A stretch of 42,099 nt of DNA from an uncultured Clostridia bacterium (lineage in GTDB: Bacteria; Bacillota; Clostridia; TANB77; CAG-508), in the NCBI GenBank assembly GCA_948857205.1, contig CAQPRV010000118.1, positions 1 to 42,099 on the forward strand, read 5' to 3'. Shown one piece after another: positions 9,041 through 17,946 of the stretch. The notes under the pieces are model-generated. The model was not told where the DNA came from. It saw only the letters and a program-made list of their open reading frames with translations, and ran no database searches. Every line of letters begins with the position of its first letter. Position 1 is the stretch's first letter. The translations under genes and the position numbers were made by a program.

Positions 9041-10342
9041 TTGGATAATAAAATAATATATTACTTTCTTGGAATAATGTTTATAGCTGTTATAGGAATA
9101 ATTATTGCATACATATTACTATATAAGAAAATGCAAAAATCCGAATATAAAAGAATACAACAGTTACAAAAAGGGACAAAAGAAAATAGATTTTCATTTG
9201 AAGTATTATGGCAAAAATTTTATATTAATTATAGAAAAGTATTTTTTTTGAAAAGATATGTTTTAAAATTAAGACGAAGGTTAGAAGTTATTAATATTGA
9301 TGACGAATTCGCAACAAGAAGAGATGTAGCTAAAATACTTACAAAGGCACTTTGTATTATAGTACCAGTTATGTTAATAACAATATTTCTATCAAAAGAT
9401 AATTTACTTTTAATGTTTATATTATTAATGTTTGAAGTATTTATGATAGATACATTAATTGATGGTTCAGTTGACAAAATAGATAATAAATTGTTAAAAG
9501 AGCAAATTGAATTTTTTGCTGAAATTAGACATTCATACCATGAATTTAATATGGTAGAAGAAGCAATATACCAAATATCACAAGATGACGAAAAAAGTAT
9601 ATCTGGACAAGGAGAAAAAATATATGAAGTTTTAATATCAAATGATCCAGAAACAGAATTAGAAAAATATTATGATATAGCACCAAATGTATTCTTAAAA
9701 GAATTTGCTGGTATATCATATTTAACAAAAGAATATGGAGATAGAAAAGTAGATGGTGCATCACTTTATTTAAAAAATGTTAATAACATAACACAAGAAA
9801 TGCAATTAGAAATATTAAAAAGAGATAAGTTAAGTTATGTGTTTCAAAGCTTATCACTTATATCTATAGCACCAGTATTACTACTTGAGCCATTAAAAAA
9901 TTGGGCAACATCAAATTTTTCATTTACATCTAGTTGGTATATGGGAAAACCAGGTATGATTGTTCAAATTGTAATAGCATTAATTACATTTATAGCGTAT
10001 ATTTTAATAAGAAGATTAAAAGATAATGGTTCAACAGGGATAAATACAAAAAATATGGAAAATCCATGGCAAGCAAAATTATATAAAAATGCTATAGTTA
10101 AAAAAATCGTAGATTTATTTATACCTAAACAAGGAACAAAAGAACATAGAAAAACTATGAAAATGCTTAAAGATTCTGCATCACCTTTAAAAATTGAATG
10201 GTTATACATAAATAGATTATCGTTAGCAATTATAACTGTAATTGCATCTATTATGATATTTGCACAATTACATAAAATTGCAATAAATTATGTTTATACA
10301 GAACCAACAACTGATTATGATCTTATTGGTCGGTTTAGATAA
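9041..10342 (+). CDS. TadB plus first part of TadC (platform protein), before the +1 frameshift
   Basis: TTG start with AAAGGAGGT upstream. The reading frame has a TM at 7-27, two TMs at about 98-145, a T2SF/TadB cytoplasmic domain (about 150-260) and two TMs at about 265-330. A cytoplasmic linker follows, and then a further TM (about 395-420) that belongs topologically to a second T2SF protein. The frame reaches CGG at codon 431 (10331) and stops three codons later. Skipping the C of CGG joins it to the frame that runs to 11123, giving a 693-residue TadB-TadC fusion. T2SF proteins form the inner-membrane platform that the CpaF motor drives. Confidence 0.8.
   Translation: MDNKIIYYFLGIMFIAVIGIIIAYILLYKKMQKSEYKRIQQLQKGTKENRFSFEVLWQKFYINYRKVFFLKRYVLKLRRRLEVINIDDEFATRRDVAKILTKALCIIVPVMLITIFLSKDNLLLMFILLMFEVFMIDTLIDGSVDKIDNKLLKEQIEFFAEIRHSYHEFNMVEEAIYQISQDDEKSISGQGEKIYEVLISNDPETELEKYYDIAPNVFLKEFAGISYLTKEYGDRKVDGASLYLKNVNNITQEMQLEILKRDKLSYVFQSLSLISIAPVLLLEPLKNWATSNFSFTSSWYMGKPGMIVQIVIALITFIAYILIRRLKDNGSTGINTKNMENPWQAKLYKNAIVKKIVDLFIPKQGTKEHRKTMKMLKDSASPLKIEWLYINRLSLAIITVIASIMIFAQLHKIAINYVYTEPTTDYDLIGRFR
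10331..10333 (+). other. In-frame CGG, putative +1 frameshift site A
   Basis: The local reading is ATT GGT CGG TTT AGA TAA. Skipping the C gives GGT GGT TTA GAT, that is Gly-Gly-Leu-Asp, and continues into the TadC frame. Confidence 0.7.
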
Positions 10343-11123
10343 AAAAGACGAAAAAAAGGCAATGGAATTAACAGAACAAGATAATAAATTTTTAGATTTA
10401 TTTAGAGGAGATCTTGATGTAACTGAAAAAGATGTTAGACAAGCAGTTGAAAGATCAAAATATTATGAAGAAGCACAAAGTGAAGAAATAGATAAAGCAG
10501 TTGAAAGAATATTTAAAAAGCTAAAAGTTATTAATAGTGAAAGTTTACAAGCATTTGAAGTATTATTTTCAGTTGTGTTTATGGTAGTAGCTTATATGAT
10601 GCCAATATGGATTTTATTTTTCCAAGTAAAAATGAGACAACTAGAGATGGAAGATGAAGTAATGCAGTTCCAGACAATAATACTTATGTTGATGAGGATT
10701 GAAAGAGTAAATGTAGAAATAATTTTGGAATGGTTAGAACGTTATGCAAATATATTTAAGGCTCCTATTACAAAATGTTTAAATAACTATGAAGCAGGTG
10801 CATGGGAAGCTTTAGAAGAAATGAAAGAAGAAGTGACATATTTGCAATTAATTAGAATTATTGAAAGTTTACAAGCAGCAGTAGAAAAGATACCTATTAA
10901 AGAAGCTTTTGACGAATTAGATTCAGAAAGGGATTATTATCAGGCTAAGAGAAAAGAAACAAATGATAGATTAATATCTAGAAAAGGTATGATAGGTAAA
11001 TTTATAGGATTTTCTCCAATGGTAAGTATGTTTGTTTTATATTTAATTATCCCACTAGTATTTATAGGAATGATAGCTATGTCAAATTCTTTCAAAACAA
11101 TGACTGCAATGATGAATAAATAA
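10332..11123 (+). CDS. TadC remainder (T2SF domain), reached by +1 frameshift from TadB
   Basis: This frame carries a cytoplasmic stretch (GLDKKDEKKAMELTEQDN), a TM (about 80-104), a T2SF domain and a final TM. It lacks the first TM of a normal TadC; that segment is the last TM of the upstream frame. The frame could open at ATG 10290, inside the upstream gene, or at ATG 10361, but neither has a ribosome binding site, whereas nearly every other gene here has a strong one. Translation therefore most likely enters from the upstream frame at CGG 10331 by losing one base. A broken gene or a sequencing error is the alternative. Confidence 0.75.
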   Translation, partial: GLDKKDEKKAMELTEQDNKFLDLFRGDLDVTEKDVRQAVERSKYYEEAQSEEIDKAVERIFKKLKVINSESLQAFEVLFSVVFMVVAYMMPIWILFFQVKMRQLEMEDEVMQFQTIILMLMRIERVNVEIILEWLERYANIFKAPITKCLNNYEAGAWEALEEMKEEVTYLQLIRIIESLQAAVEKIPIKEAFDELDSERDYYQAKRKETNDRLISRKGMIGKFIGFSPMVSMFVLYLIIPLVFIGMIAMSNSFKTMTAMMNK

Positions 11124-11136
11124 GGAGGCAAATTTA

Positions 11137-11922
11137 ATGGAAAATGCATCAAAAGCTTTATTAATGGCTGGAAGTATTTTAATAGCTTTAATGGTGATAG
11201 GTGTATTAGTACTTATGTTTAATAATTTGTCGTATTATCAAAAATCTTCTGATGAAAATATTAAACAAGCCCAGATTATAGAATTCAATAATCAATATGA
11301 AACTTTTAATAGACCAGAAGTACGAGGAACAGAATTATATTCATTGCTAAATAAAGTTATAGATTATAATAGAAGAAAATCAGAAGTTGCAACAGGAAAT
11401 GATCAAGGACAAGATATAAGATTTGAACCAATGACAATAATTGTTGAATTTCCAGATGATAATACAATGAAAGAAAAATGGACATTTGATAATACTATAA
11501 GATTGTTTAAAAGTCCAATTATCACTAAAACTGGTTTAAAAAACCAAATAAGATTAGATAAATGGGTTGCTAATCAATTTGAGACAAACTTAACAACACG
11601 TATAAAAGAATTAGAAAATGATTATGGTGGAAAAGTTGGAATTGCAAATTTATCAGCAGGAATATCAAATTTATTTCCAAGTATAAGAAATAGAGAAACA
11701 GAGGATAAATCTAAACAATTATATCTTAGAAATACTAAAAAGTCAGAAACATTTGATAACATTAATAAAAAGAATGGCACAATATATAATGATGTATGTA
11801 CTTATTATGAGTATGTACAATTTAAAAGAGCATATTTTGATTGTACTGATGTAAGGTATAATAATAATACAGGTAGAATAATAGAAATGCAATTTAAGTA
11901 TAATCCAGACAAAATTGAATAG
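11137..11922 (+). CDS. MENASKAL-family pilin-like protein 1
   Basis: The 261-residue protein starts MENASKALLMAGSILIAL with a membrane helix at about 9-30 and an outside domain. The start is nearly identical to those at 11935 and 13008 and similar to 13461. After the helix comes a shared pattern, E-F-N-N-Q-Y-E-T-F then R-G-T-E-L-Y-S-L-L-N-K, also seen in the paralogues. Two Cys near the end (V-C-T-Y-Y; F-D-C-T-D) partly recur. No leader peptide precedes the hydrophobic stretch, so a prepilin peptidase would have nothing to remove except Met. Strong AAGGAGG site. I know no named family; a structural subunit of the Tad-like machine is inferred from context. Confidence 0.6.
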   Translation: MENASKALLMAGSILIALMVIGVLVLMFNNLSYYQKSSDENIKQAQIIEFNNQYETFNRPEVRGTELYSLLNKVIDYNRRKSEVATGNDQGQDIRFEPMTIIVEFPDDNTMKEKWTFDNTIRLFKSPIITKTGLKNQIRLDKWVANQFETNLTTRIKELENDYGGKVGIANLSAGISNLFPSIRNRETEDKSKQLYLRNTKKSETFDNINKKNGTIYNDVCTYYEYVQFKRAYFDCTDVRYNNNTGRIIEMQFKYNPDKIE

Positions 11923-11934
11923 GAGAATTAGTAT

Positions 11935-12432
11935 ATGGAAAATGCATCAAAAGCTTTAATTATGGCAGCTGGAATATTAATTGGAGTACTAATACTGTCA
12001 TTAACAGTTTATTTATTTGTAACATTTGGAGAAACATCAAAGCAAATTCATACTGAAATAGATATTAATAGATTAAATGAATTTAATGCTCAATTTACAT
12101 CATATGAAACAAAAGATGATAATACAATTTATGATATTATTTCAGTTGTAAATTTAGCTAGGGAAAATAACGAGTATTATGAATTAGATAATTATTCTAA
12201 TGGAAATTTCTATATACGAGTTGATGCAAAGCTAAAAAGTGGAAATAAGCAAAAATTAGAACTATATGATGATGACGAAATTCAAGGGTTAGTTAAATAT
12301 GAAATTAATAATTTGGAAGATGATGAAGATAGTGAGGGAACAGAATATAAAAGATTACCAACATATAGTTGTAAAGTTACAATAAATAATCAAACAAAAA
12401 GAGTAAATATGGTAGAATTTACACTTAATTAG
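11935..12432 (+). CDS. MENASKAL-family pilin-like protein 2
   Basis: The 165-residue paralogue of the preceding gene begins 12 bases after it with AGGAG upstream. It has the same N-terminus, one membrane helix (about 9-31), then L-N-E-F-N-A-Q-F-T-S-Y matching the shared post-helix motif, an acidic region (DDDE, EDDEDSE) and a C-terminal strand pattern with one Cys (YSCKVTINN). It is shorter than protein 1 and lacks its middle 90 residues. Function is inferred only from position and family. Confidence 0.6.
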   Translation: MENASKALIMAAGILIGVLILSLTVYLFVTFGETSKQIHTEIDINRLNEFNAQFTSYETKDDNTIYDIISVVNLARENNEYYELDNYSNGNFYIRVDAKLKSGNKQKLELYDDDEIQGLVKYEINNLEDDEDSEGTEYKRLPTYSCKVTINNQTKRVNMVEFTLN

Positions 12433-12473
12433 TATTTTATAAACTAAATAACATAAAAAAATGCGACAAAATA

Positions 12474-12502
12474 TTGTAAAATATATAAAAAAATGATATA
12501 AT
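12474..12502 (+). promoter_or_regulatory. Internal sigma-A type promoter
   Basis: TTGTAA (12474-12479) and a perfect TATAAT (12497-12502) are spaced by 17 bases and end 15 bases before the start of the next gene. The second half of the pilin-like set may thus be transcribed separately. Confidence 0.6.
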
Positions 12503-12516
12503 AAAAAAAGGATATA

Positions 12517-12951
12517 ATGATGAAAAAGATAGCTTTATTCTTCTTAATAATAATAATTATAATTGTAGGTATATCATATATGTATTTGAATTATAAAGCA
12601 CAGTTTAATAATGCCAAAATGGAAAATATGCAATTTGATAGTTATTATAACAAAGAATTAACTGGAGCTGAGCTTACAACAATAATAAATAAAGCAATAG
12701 ATAATAACGAAATAAATCAAATTTCTAAAAATGATAAAGGTAAATATATAGATAATGAAAACAATTCAATTAATATAGATATAAAAATGATAGACAATGA
12801 CAAAACATACAGTATGGAAACTTTATTTGCTGGAGGTATGCATAACTTTGTTCAATATTATAGTCAAATAAAATTTAAATGTATAAATATTGAATATCAT
12901 AAATCAACAAATAAAGTAAAATATCTGTTATTTGAACAAATAACAGAATAA
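12517..12951 (+). CDS. Divergent single-TM member of the pilin-like set
   Basis: The 144-residue protein opens MMKKIALFFLIIIIIIVGIS, so here a charged start precedes the membrane helix and the MENASKAL box is absent. Residues after the helix match the family: L-T-G-A-E-L-T-T-I-I-N-K-A-I-D-N-N aligns with R-G-T-E-L-Y-S-L-L-N-K-V of protein 1. The C-terminus repeats the Cys and strand pattern (K-F-K-C-I-N-I). AAAAGGATAT precedes the start. It has its own promoter. It may be a minor subunit or a regulator of the assembly; no named family is recognised. Confidence 0.55.
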   Translation: MMKKIALFFLIIIIIIVGISYMYLNYKAQFNNAKMENMQFDSYYNKELTGAELTTIINKAIDNNEINQISKNDKGKYIDNENNSINIDIKMIDNDKTYSMETLFAGGMHNFVQYYSQIKFKCINIEYHKSTNKVKYLLFEQITE

Positions 12952-13007
12952 AAAATGTTATTAAGTTTTAAAAATATAAACAAAAGTTAAATTAAGGAGG
13001 AATAATT

Positions 13008-13424
13008 ATGGAGAATGCATCAAAAGCTTTAATTATAGCGGGAGCAATTTTACTTGCAATTTTAATTATAACATTAGGAATTTTAGTATTTAATCAAGCA
13101 AAAGGAGTCATAGATGGAAATGCTATGAGTGATATTGAAATACAACAATTTAATGCAAAATTCACACAATATGAAGGTACTAGAGTAAGAGGAGCAACAG
13201 TAAACTCTATGTTACAAACCGTATTAGCAAATAATACATCAGTAGATGATGATAATAGAAAAGTTGAGGTTAAATTTGAAAACAGTGTAGTTATGTCTAA
13301 AAGTAGTTCAAGTATGCCAACCACAAAAGCAAATACAGGTGCAATATATGAAGTAGCATGTGAATATTCAGATAATGGAGGAAATAAAGGTTTAGTAACA
13401 TCAATAAATGTTAAAAAGAAATAA
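13008..13424 (+). CDS. MENASKAL-family pilin-like protein 3
   Basis: The 138-residue protein is the smallest typical member: MENASKALIIAGAILLAI, helix to about 30, then I-Q-Q-F-N-A-K-F-T-Q-Y and R-G-A-T-V-N-S-M-L-Q-T matching the shared motif, and a C-terminal Y-E-V-A-C-E-Y strand with the conserved Cys. AAGGAGG lies seven bases before the ATG. With a short, simple outside domain it is a good candidate for the main subunit, but that is a guess. Confidence 0.6.
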   Translation: MENASKALIIAGAILLAILIITLGILVFNQAKGVIDGNAMSDIEIQQFNAKFTQYEGTRVRGATVNSMLQTVLANNTSVDDDNRKVEVKFENSVVMSKSSSSMPTTKANTGAIYEVACEYSDNGGNKGLVTSINVKKK

Positions 13425-13460
13425 CAAAGTAGTTAAAGATAGAATGAGTGGTGAGATACT

Positions 13461-14078
13461 ATGGAAAATGCTACTGAAGCACTAAAATTAGGAGCAAGTA
13501 TATTAATATTTGTATTAGCATTAATGATTAGTATCAATGCTTTTACAGAAGCAAGACAAACTTCTCAAATAGTATTAGAATATAATGATAGAGAATATGA
13601 CTTAAAATATGAGGATAGATACATAGAAGATAATGGAACAACAGAAAGAGTAGTAAGTGCAGAAGCAATTGTTACTGCAATATATAAATCATATACAGAA
13701 AACTATAAAATAGTTATAGAAGATCCAGATATAGAAAGATTATATAGAAAAAGCAATAATGGTTCATATTCTTTTGAACCTATAAATTATATAGATTTAA
13801 GAAAAGAATCATTAGCTAGTGTAAATCAAAAAAGACAATTTTTACAAGGTATATTATATGGGGAAAATAGTTTTGGAATAGATAAAGACAACATAAGAAA
13901 AGAATATAAGAATTTAGGAATTCAGTTTACTACAGATGGAATTTATAATAAAATCAAAGGAAAAAAATATACTGAAAAATTAGGTGTGTACTACGAACAA
14001 GATACATATGATAATGTAAATACGCCAACAGCGAATTTTGACAAAAAAAGGATAATAACATATGAAAGAAAATATTAA
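13461..14078 (+). CDS. MENAT-type pilin-like protein 4
   Basis: The 205-residue protein begins MENATEALKLGASILIFV, the same box with two substitutions, and has one membrane helix (about 9-30). The outside domain is charged and rich in Tyr, Asp and Arg (D-R-E-Y-D-L-K-Y, then R-Y-I-E-D-N-G). It keeps the post-helix alignment only loosely and has no Cys, unlike the other members. GGTGAGA precedes the ATG, and the next gene follows after 27 bases. Role inferred from family and position. Confidence 0.55.
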   Translation: MENATEALKLGASILIFVLALMISINAFTEARQTSQIVLEYNDREYDLKYEDRYIEDNGTTERVVSAEAIVTAIYKSYTENYKIVIEDPDIERLYRKSNNGSYSFEPINYIDLRKESLASVNQKRQFLQGILYGENSFGIDKDNIRKEYKNLGIQFTTDGIYNKIKGKKYTEKLGVYYEQDTYDNVNTPTANFDKKRIITYERKY

Positions 14079-14105
14079 TGTGAATGTGTAAATAAGGAGG
14101 ATTAA

Positions 14106-14639
14106 ATGGGAGATTCAGTAATTACAGTAGTTGCAATAGCATTAGCAGCAGTTTTAATGTTTGTGTTTCCACTTATGACAATGACAGACAGAACTGATGA
14201 TGTTTCACAGTTAACAGTAAGTACAGCAACAACAGAATTTGTTGATGATGTTAGAACTACTGGAAAACTTACAACAGAAAAATATGAAAAGTTTGTAGAG
14301 ACTATCTCTTCAACAGGAAATACATATGATGTAGAAATGGAATTAAAAGTATTAGATGAAAATCCAGGTAAAAAAACAACACAAGCACAAGCTACCAAAA
14401 TTGGTGAAAATGTATATTATTCATGGTATACATCACAAATATTAGATTCAATTGAAGGTAACAAAAGTGTATTAGCTTTAAAAGAAGGAGATATATTTTC
14501 AGCTAGTGTAAAAAATACAAATAGCACAATAGGACAACAATTAAAAAATTTCTTCTATTCTGTAACTGGTAATGACACATACTCAATTGCAGCAGAACAT
14601 GCTGGAATCGTAACTGCTAATGGTTCAGCAAAACAATAA
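14106..14639 (+). CDS. Single-TM pilin-like protein of the Tad-like locus
   Basis: The 177-residue protein starts MGDSVITVVAIALAAVLMFV, again with the hydrophobic helix at the very N-terminus and no leader, then a soluble domain beginning T-D-R-T-D-D-V-S-Q. Build and position recall TadE/TadF minor pilins, which follow TadC in classic Tad loci, but no family signature is certain. A perfect AAGGAGG precedes the ATG. A strong hairpin at 14659-14685 follows, so expression may drop after this gene. Confidence 0.5.
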   Translation: MGDSVITVVAIALAAVLMFVFPLMTMTDRTDDVSQLTVSTATTEFVDDVRTTGKLTTEKYEKFVETISSTGNTYDVEMELKVLDENPGKKTTQAQATKIGENVYYSWYTSQILDSIEGNKSVLALKEGDIFSASVKNTNSTIGQQLKNFFYSVTGNDTYSIAAEHAGIVTANGSAKQ

Positions 14640-14658
14640 AAATATTTAATTATATATA

Positions 14659-14685
14659 AAGCTTGTAATATTTTATTACAAGCTT
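14659..14685 (+). terminator. 12-bp perfect hairpin inside the locus (attenuator or partial terminator)
   Basis: AAGCTTGTAATA (14659-14670) pairs fully with TATTACAAGCTT (14674-14685) around a 3-base loop. The following ATTTAATA is only a weak U tract, so it may reduce rather than end transcription, or protect the 3' end of the upstream message. Confidence 0.55.
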
Positions 14686-14713
14686 ATTTAATAAAAGGAC
14701 AAGGTTTAAACAT

Positions 14714-16390
14714 ATGAAAATACAAAATTTAGCTGTAATATTTATAATAATAATATTACCAATTTCATTAACATTAAGTTCATATACAAAAAGTCAAATG
14801 CAGACATTAAATTTACAAATATCTTATGACTCTAAATTAGACAATGCTACATATGACGCATTAAAAGCATTTCAATTAAACACTAAAAATAGTAGTACAT
14901 CAGATATAGCAAATTCAAAATTACGTGATATAGAAGCATCTGTAAATTCATTTTTTAATTCATTATCAAGTAATTTTAATATGGCAGGATATAACCAATC
15001 AATCTTAAAGACTTTTGTACCAGCATTAGTATATACTATGTATGATGGATATTATATTTATTCTCCATATACTAATGACTTAACAAGCTTATCAGATGAA
15101 GAAAAAAGTAAATTACAAAGTAACACTAAAGCAACATATCATAACGGTGATAGGATAACTGGATTAAAACCATATATTCATTATAGTTGTAGATATGTAA
15201 AAGGAAATATTGATGTAGTAATAACATATTCATTAGATAATTATATAACTGTACAAGGTACAGTAGGTGGTGAAGCAGTTTATAAATATGGATATTTATT
15301 AGATAATGTTCAAGTTAATGGTGAAGATGTATATTATAGAGATTTGGAAATTGAGAGCGAAGCTTTAACACAATATGCTGATGATGACCCAATGGATAAT
15401 GGTGAGGTTCCATATGTAAAAATAAATGGAATAAAATATTATCAAGATAAATTTAATAGTGATTCAAGTAAACGTAATGATTGGTATTCTATTTTAAATG
15501 GTGAAAAAATTAATAGTGATATGAAATATAAAACAAATAATGAAGCAGCAAAACAGTATTATAAAGAAGCAAATGAATTTTCTAATTGGGTTAAAGTAAA
15601 TTTAGTAAATTTAACAGGAGATGATGCTGTTGATGAAAATGGAGACCATACATTAACACAAAGATTTGGCAATGGAAAGATTTTTGATTTTGGGGATAAA
15701 AATGATGCAATAGAAGATTTTGATTCGGATTTTAATCAACATAGATTAGCAGTAATTAGATATTCAATAGAAAAAAATTTATCAATAGCTATAGCAAATT
15801 ATAATAATTATAGTAGTGTACAGACAAATTTTCAGATGCCAGATTTAAGGGAAGATGAATGGACGAAAATTATTAATAATGTATCAATTATAAGTTTTAT
15901 GCAAGGATTAAATATTGGTGGAAAAGTTTATAATGGATATTCTATTATAACAAATACAAAAAATGAAGAAGTTGTAACAGATGAATCAATATATCTTGTA
16001 GATAATGAACAATTTTATAAACCTACAGATAATAGTTTAGATAATAGTACAACATATATAGGTGTTTTAAACATAGATTTTGACAGAAGAATAGCTTTAA
16101 ATGATGGAACAGATATAACAAAATATTTCTTTCCAAAAAAACAATTAGCAAGTTATTCAAGTATAGTAAATCAATTTGGAGAAAACAATATAGAAAATGA
16201 TACATATAAAAATAACATTTATAAATATATTGATAGTAAAGGTGGTAATATAGCAAAAGCATATTATACTGCATTAGGTAGAGAACGATATAGTATGTAT
16301 AAATCGCATACAAATACTGACAGAAGAACTTTTGGTACAGAAAGGAAGTATGAAGATGATGGATTAAGAGCTGCATATAATCATTTATAG
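14714..16390 (+). CDS. Large single-TM surface protein of the Tad-like locus
   Basis: The 558-residue protein has an N-terminal membrane helix (about 6-25, A-V-I-F-I-I-I-I-L-P-I-S-L-T-L) and a long soluble domain rich in Tyr, Asn and Asp, with no Cys cluster or recognisable catalytic motif. Residues around 96-115 (F-V-P-A-L-V-Y-T-M-Y-D-G-Y-Y-I-Y) are unusually aromatic. By position it could match the large TadG-like or tip subunit of Tad pili. It ends 64 bases before the spoIVB start with no terminator between them. I do not recognise a family. Confidence 0.5.
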   Translation: MKIQNLAVIFIIIILPISLTLSSYTKSQMQTLNLQISYDSKLDNATYDALKAFQLNTKNSSTSDIANSKLRDIEASVNSFFNSLSSNFNMAGYNQSILKTFVPALVYTMYDGYYIYSPYTNDLTSLSDEEKSKLQSNTKATYHNGDRITGLKPYIHYSCRYVKGNIDVVITYSLDNYITVQGTVGGEAVYKYGYLLDNVQVNGEDVYYRDLEIESEALTQYADDDPMDNGEVPYVKINGIKYYQDKFNSDSSKRNDWYSILNGEKINSDMKYKTNNEAAKQYYKEANEFSNWVKVNLVNLTGDDAVDENGDHTLTQRFGNGKIFDFGDKNDAIEDFDSDFNQHRLAVIRYSIEKNLSIAIANYNNYSSVQTNFQMPDLREDEWTKIINNVSIISFMQGLNIGGKVYNGYSIITNTKNEEVVTDESIYLVDNEQFYKPTDNSLDNSTTYIGVLNIDFDRRIALNDGTDITKYFFPKKQLASYSSIVNQFGENNIENDTYKNNIYKYIDSKGGNIAKAYYTALGRERYSMYKSHTNTDRRTFGTERKYEDDGLRAAYNHL

Positions 16391-16454
16391 AAAAATTTTG
16401 AATATCAAAATAAAAAAAGTAAATACTAATAATATAAAAATTAAGGAGATAAGG

Positions 16455-17705
16455 TTGAAAATGCAAAATAAAATATCAAATGCCCTTAAAAAAATATTAT
16501 TAGTATTTTTTTTAATAGTTTTATATTCATACACATTATTAATCACTAACTTACCAGATGAAGTTGTAGTATTTGAAGGAGAAAAGATTTCACTTAAAAC
16601 ATTATTAGGTGTAAATATAAAAACAAAAAGACAAGGAACAGTAGAGACTGCATCCAATAATGGCAAAGCGATAACAGATTCTGCTGGAAATGCAAAATTA
16701 GAAGTAAGTTTATTTGATAAGTTCAAATTAAAAAATGTTAATGTAGATATATTACCTAGAACAAAAGTAATACCAGTAGGAAATATAGCAGGTGTAAAGT
16801 TATATACTAATGGGGTATTAGTAGTAGGAATGTCAGAAATAGAAGGTGTTGACAAAAAGAAATATAAACCATATGCAAATAGTGGAATAAAAGAGGGAGA
16901 TACAATAGTAGAAATAAATCAAAAACATATAAATTCAACAGAAGATTTAATTGATACTGTTAATAAATCACATGGACAAGATGTAAAAATTAAATATGTT
17001 CATGAAGAACACACAAAAGAGTGTAGTATAGTACCAGTACAAACTAATGGTAGTCAATATAAATTAGGCTTATGGGTTAGAGATAGTGCCGCAGGTGTAG
17101 GTACAGTAAGTTTTTATGAACCATCAAGTAAGACATTTGGAGCATTGGGGCATGGGATAACTGATATTGATACAAATGAATTGATAAATATAGCTTCTGG
17201 TGAATTTGTAACTACAAGGATTTTAAGTATAACTAAAGGAGAAAGTGGAAATCCAGGAAAGATTCAGGGAACAGTAGAAAATCAATCAAATATAGGAAAG
17301 ATTTATAAAAATAGTAAATTTGGAATATATGGAAAGGTAGATAATATCTCAAGTTTGAACTTGGATACATCAAAAGAGATGGATGTGGCATTAAGAGAAG
17401 AAATAAAGACAGGAAAAGCAACTATTTTATGTAGTTTAGATAATCAAAAACCACAAATGTATGAAATTGAGATAGAAAAAATTTATAAGGAAAATAATTA
17501 TGATAATAAAAGTATGCAAATTAAAGTTACAGATAAAAAGTTGTTAGAAAGAACTGGAGGAATAATTCAAGGGATGTCAGGTTCTCCTATTATACAAAAT
17601 GGAAAGTTTGTAGGTGCAGTAACACATGTATTAGTAAATGATCCAACTAAAGGATATGCAGTATTTGGAGATATTATGTTAAAACAATCTAAAGAAGTGA
17701 GTTAG
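16455..17705 (+). CDS. spoIVB: SpoIVB signalling serine protease (S55 family)
   Basis: The protein has a membrane/signal segment (about 12-32), a PDZ domain (about 120-185, G-I-K-E-G-D-T-I-V-E-I-N) and the S55 peptidase domain with His233 in A-L-G-H-G-I and Ser375 in G-M-S-G-S-P. SpoIVB is secreted by the forespore and activates sigma-K processing by the SpoIVFA/FB complex. I chose TTG 16455 because AAGGAG stands six bases upstream; ATG 16461 is also possible. The longer frame from 16398 has no ribosome binding site. spoIVB usually neighbours recN and spo0A; here it follows the Tad-like locus, which is unusual. Confidence 0.93.
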   Translation: MKMQNKISNALKKILLVFFLIVLYSYTLLITNLPDEVVVFEGEKISLKTLLGVNIKTKRQGTVETASNNGKAITDSAGNAKLEVSLFDKFKLKNVNVDILPRTKVIPVGNIAGVKLYTNGVLVVGMSEIEGVDKKKYKPYANSGIKEGDTIVEINQKHINSTEDLIDTVNKSHGQDVKIKYVHEEHTKECSIVPVQTNGSQYKLGLWVRDSAAGVGTVSFYEPSSKTFGALGHGITDIDTNELINIASGEFVTTRILSITKGESGNPGKIQGTVENQSNIGKIYKNSKFGIYGKVDNISSLNLDTSKEMDVALREEIKTGKATILCSLDNQKPQMYEIEIEKIYKENNYDNKSMQIKVTDKKLLERTGGIIQGMSGSPIIQNGKFVGAVTHVLVNDPTKGYAVFGDIMLKQSKEVS

Positions 17706-17890
17706 ATTATTTTCTGAATAATTATTATAAAAAGATATTTTAGTAAATATATTAATATTTAATATATTTTTAATAGATAATGCACTGACATTATTTTGCA
17801 ATAAAAATGATTAGAGATTAAAGATTATAAGGTAAAGTATGTAATAATTTAATTTGTTATATATTTTACTTTATTTTTATTAAAAAATAA

Positions 17891-17919
17891 TACACAAACA
17901 TAAAAAAGTATGCTATAAT
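17891..17919 (+). promoter_or_regulatory. Promoter of the tandem repeat and tRNA-Gln unit
   Basis: TATAAT at 17914-17919 is preceded by an extended TG, and TACACA lies 17 bases upstream (four of six positions match). The transcript would start near 17926 and run through both 83-bp repeats into tRNA-Gln. Confidence 0.55.
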
Positions 17920-17946
17920 TAATAACATAATAAATAATTTTAAATT

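Noticed and set aside
16398..16454. Longer N-terminus for SpoIVB from ATG 16398
   Set aside because: No ribosome binding site precedes it, and the added residues are a Lys/Asn/Ile-rich run unlike the family; AAGGAG supports a start at 16455 or 16461.
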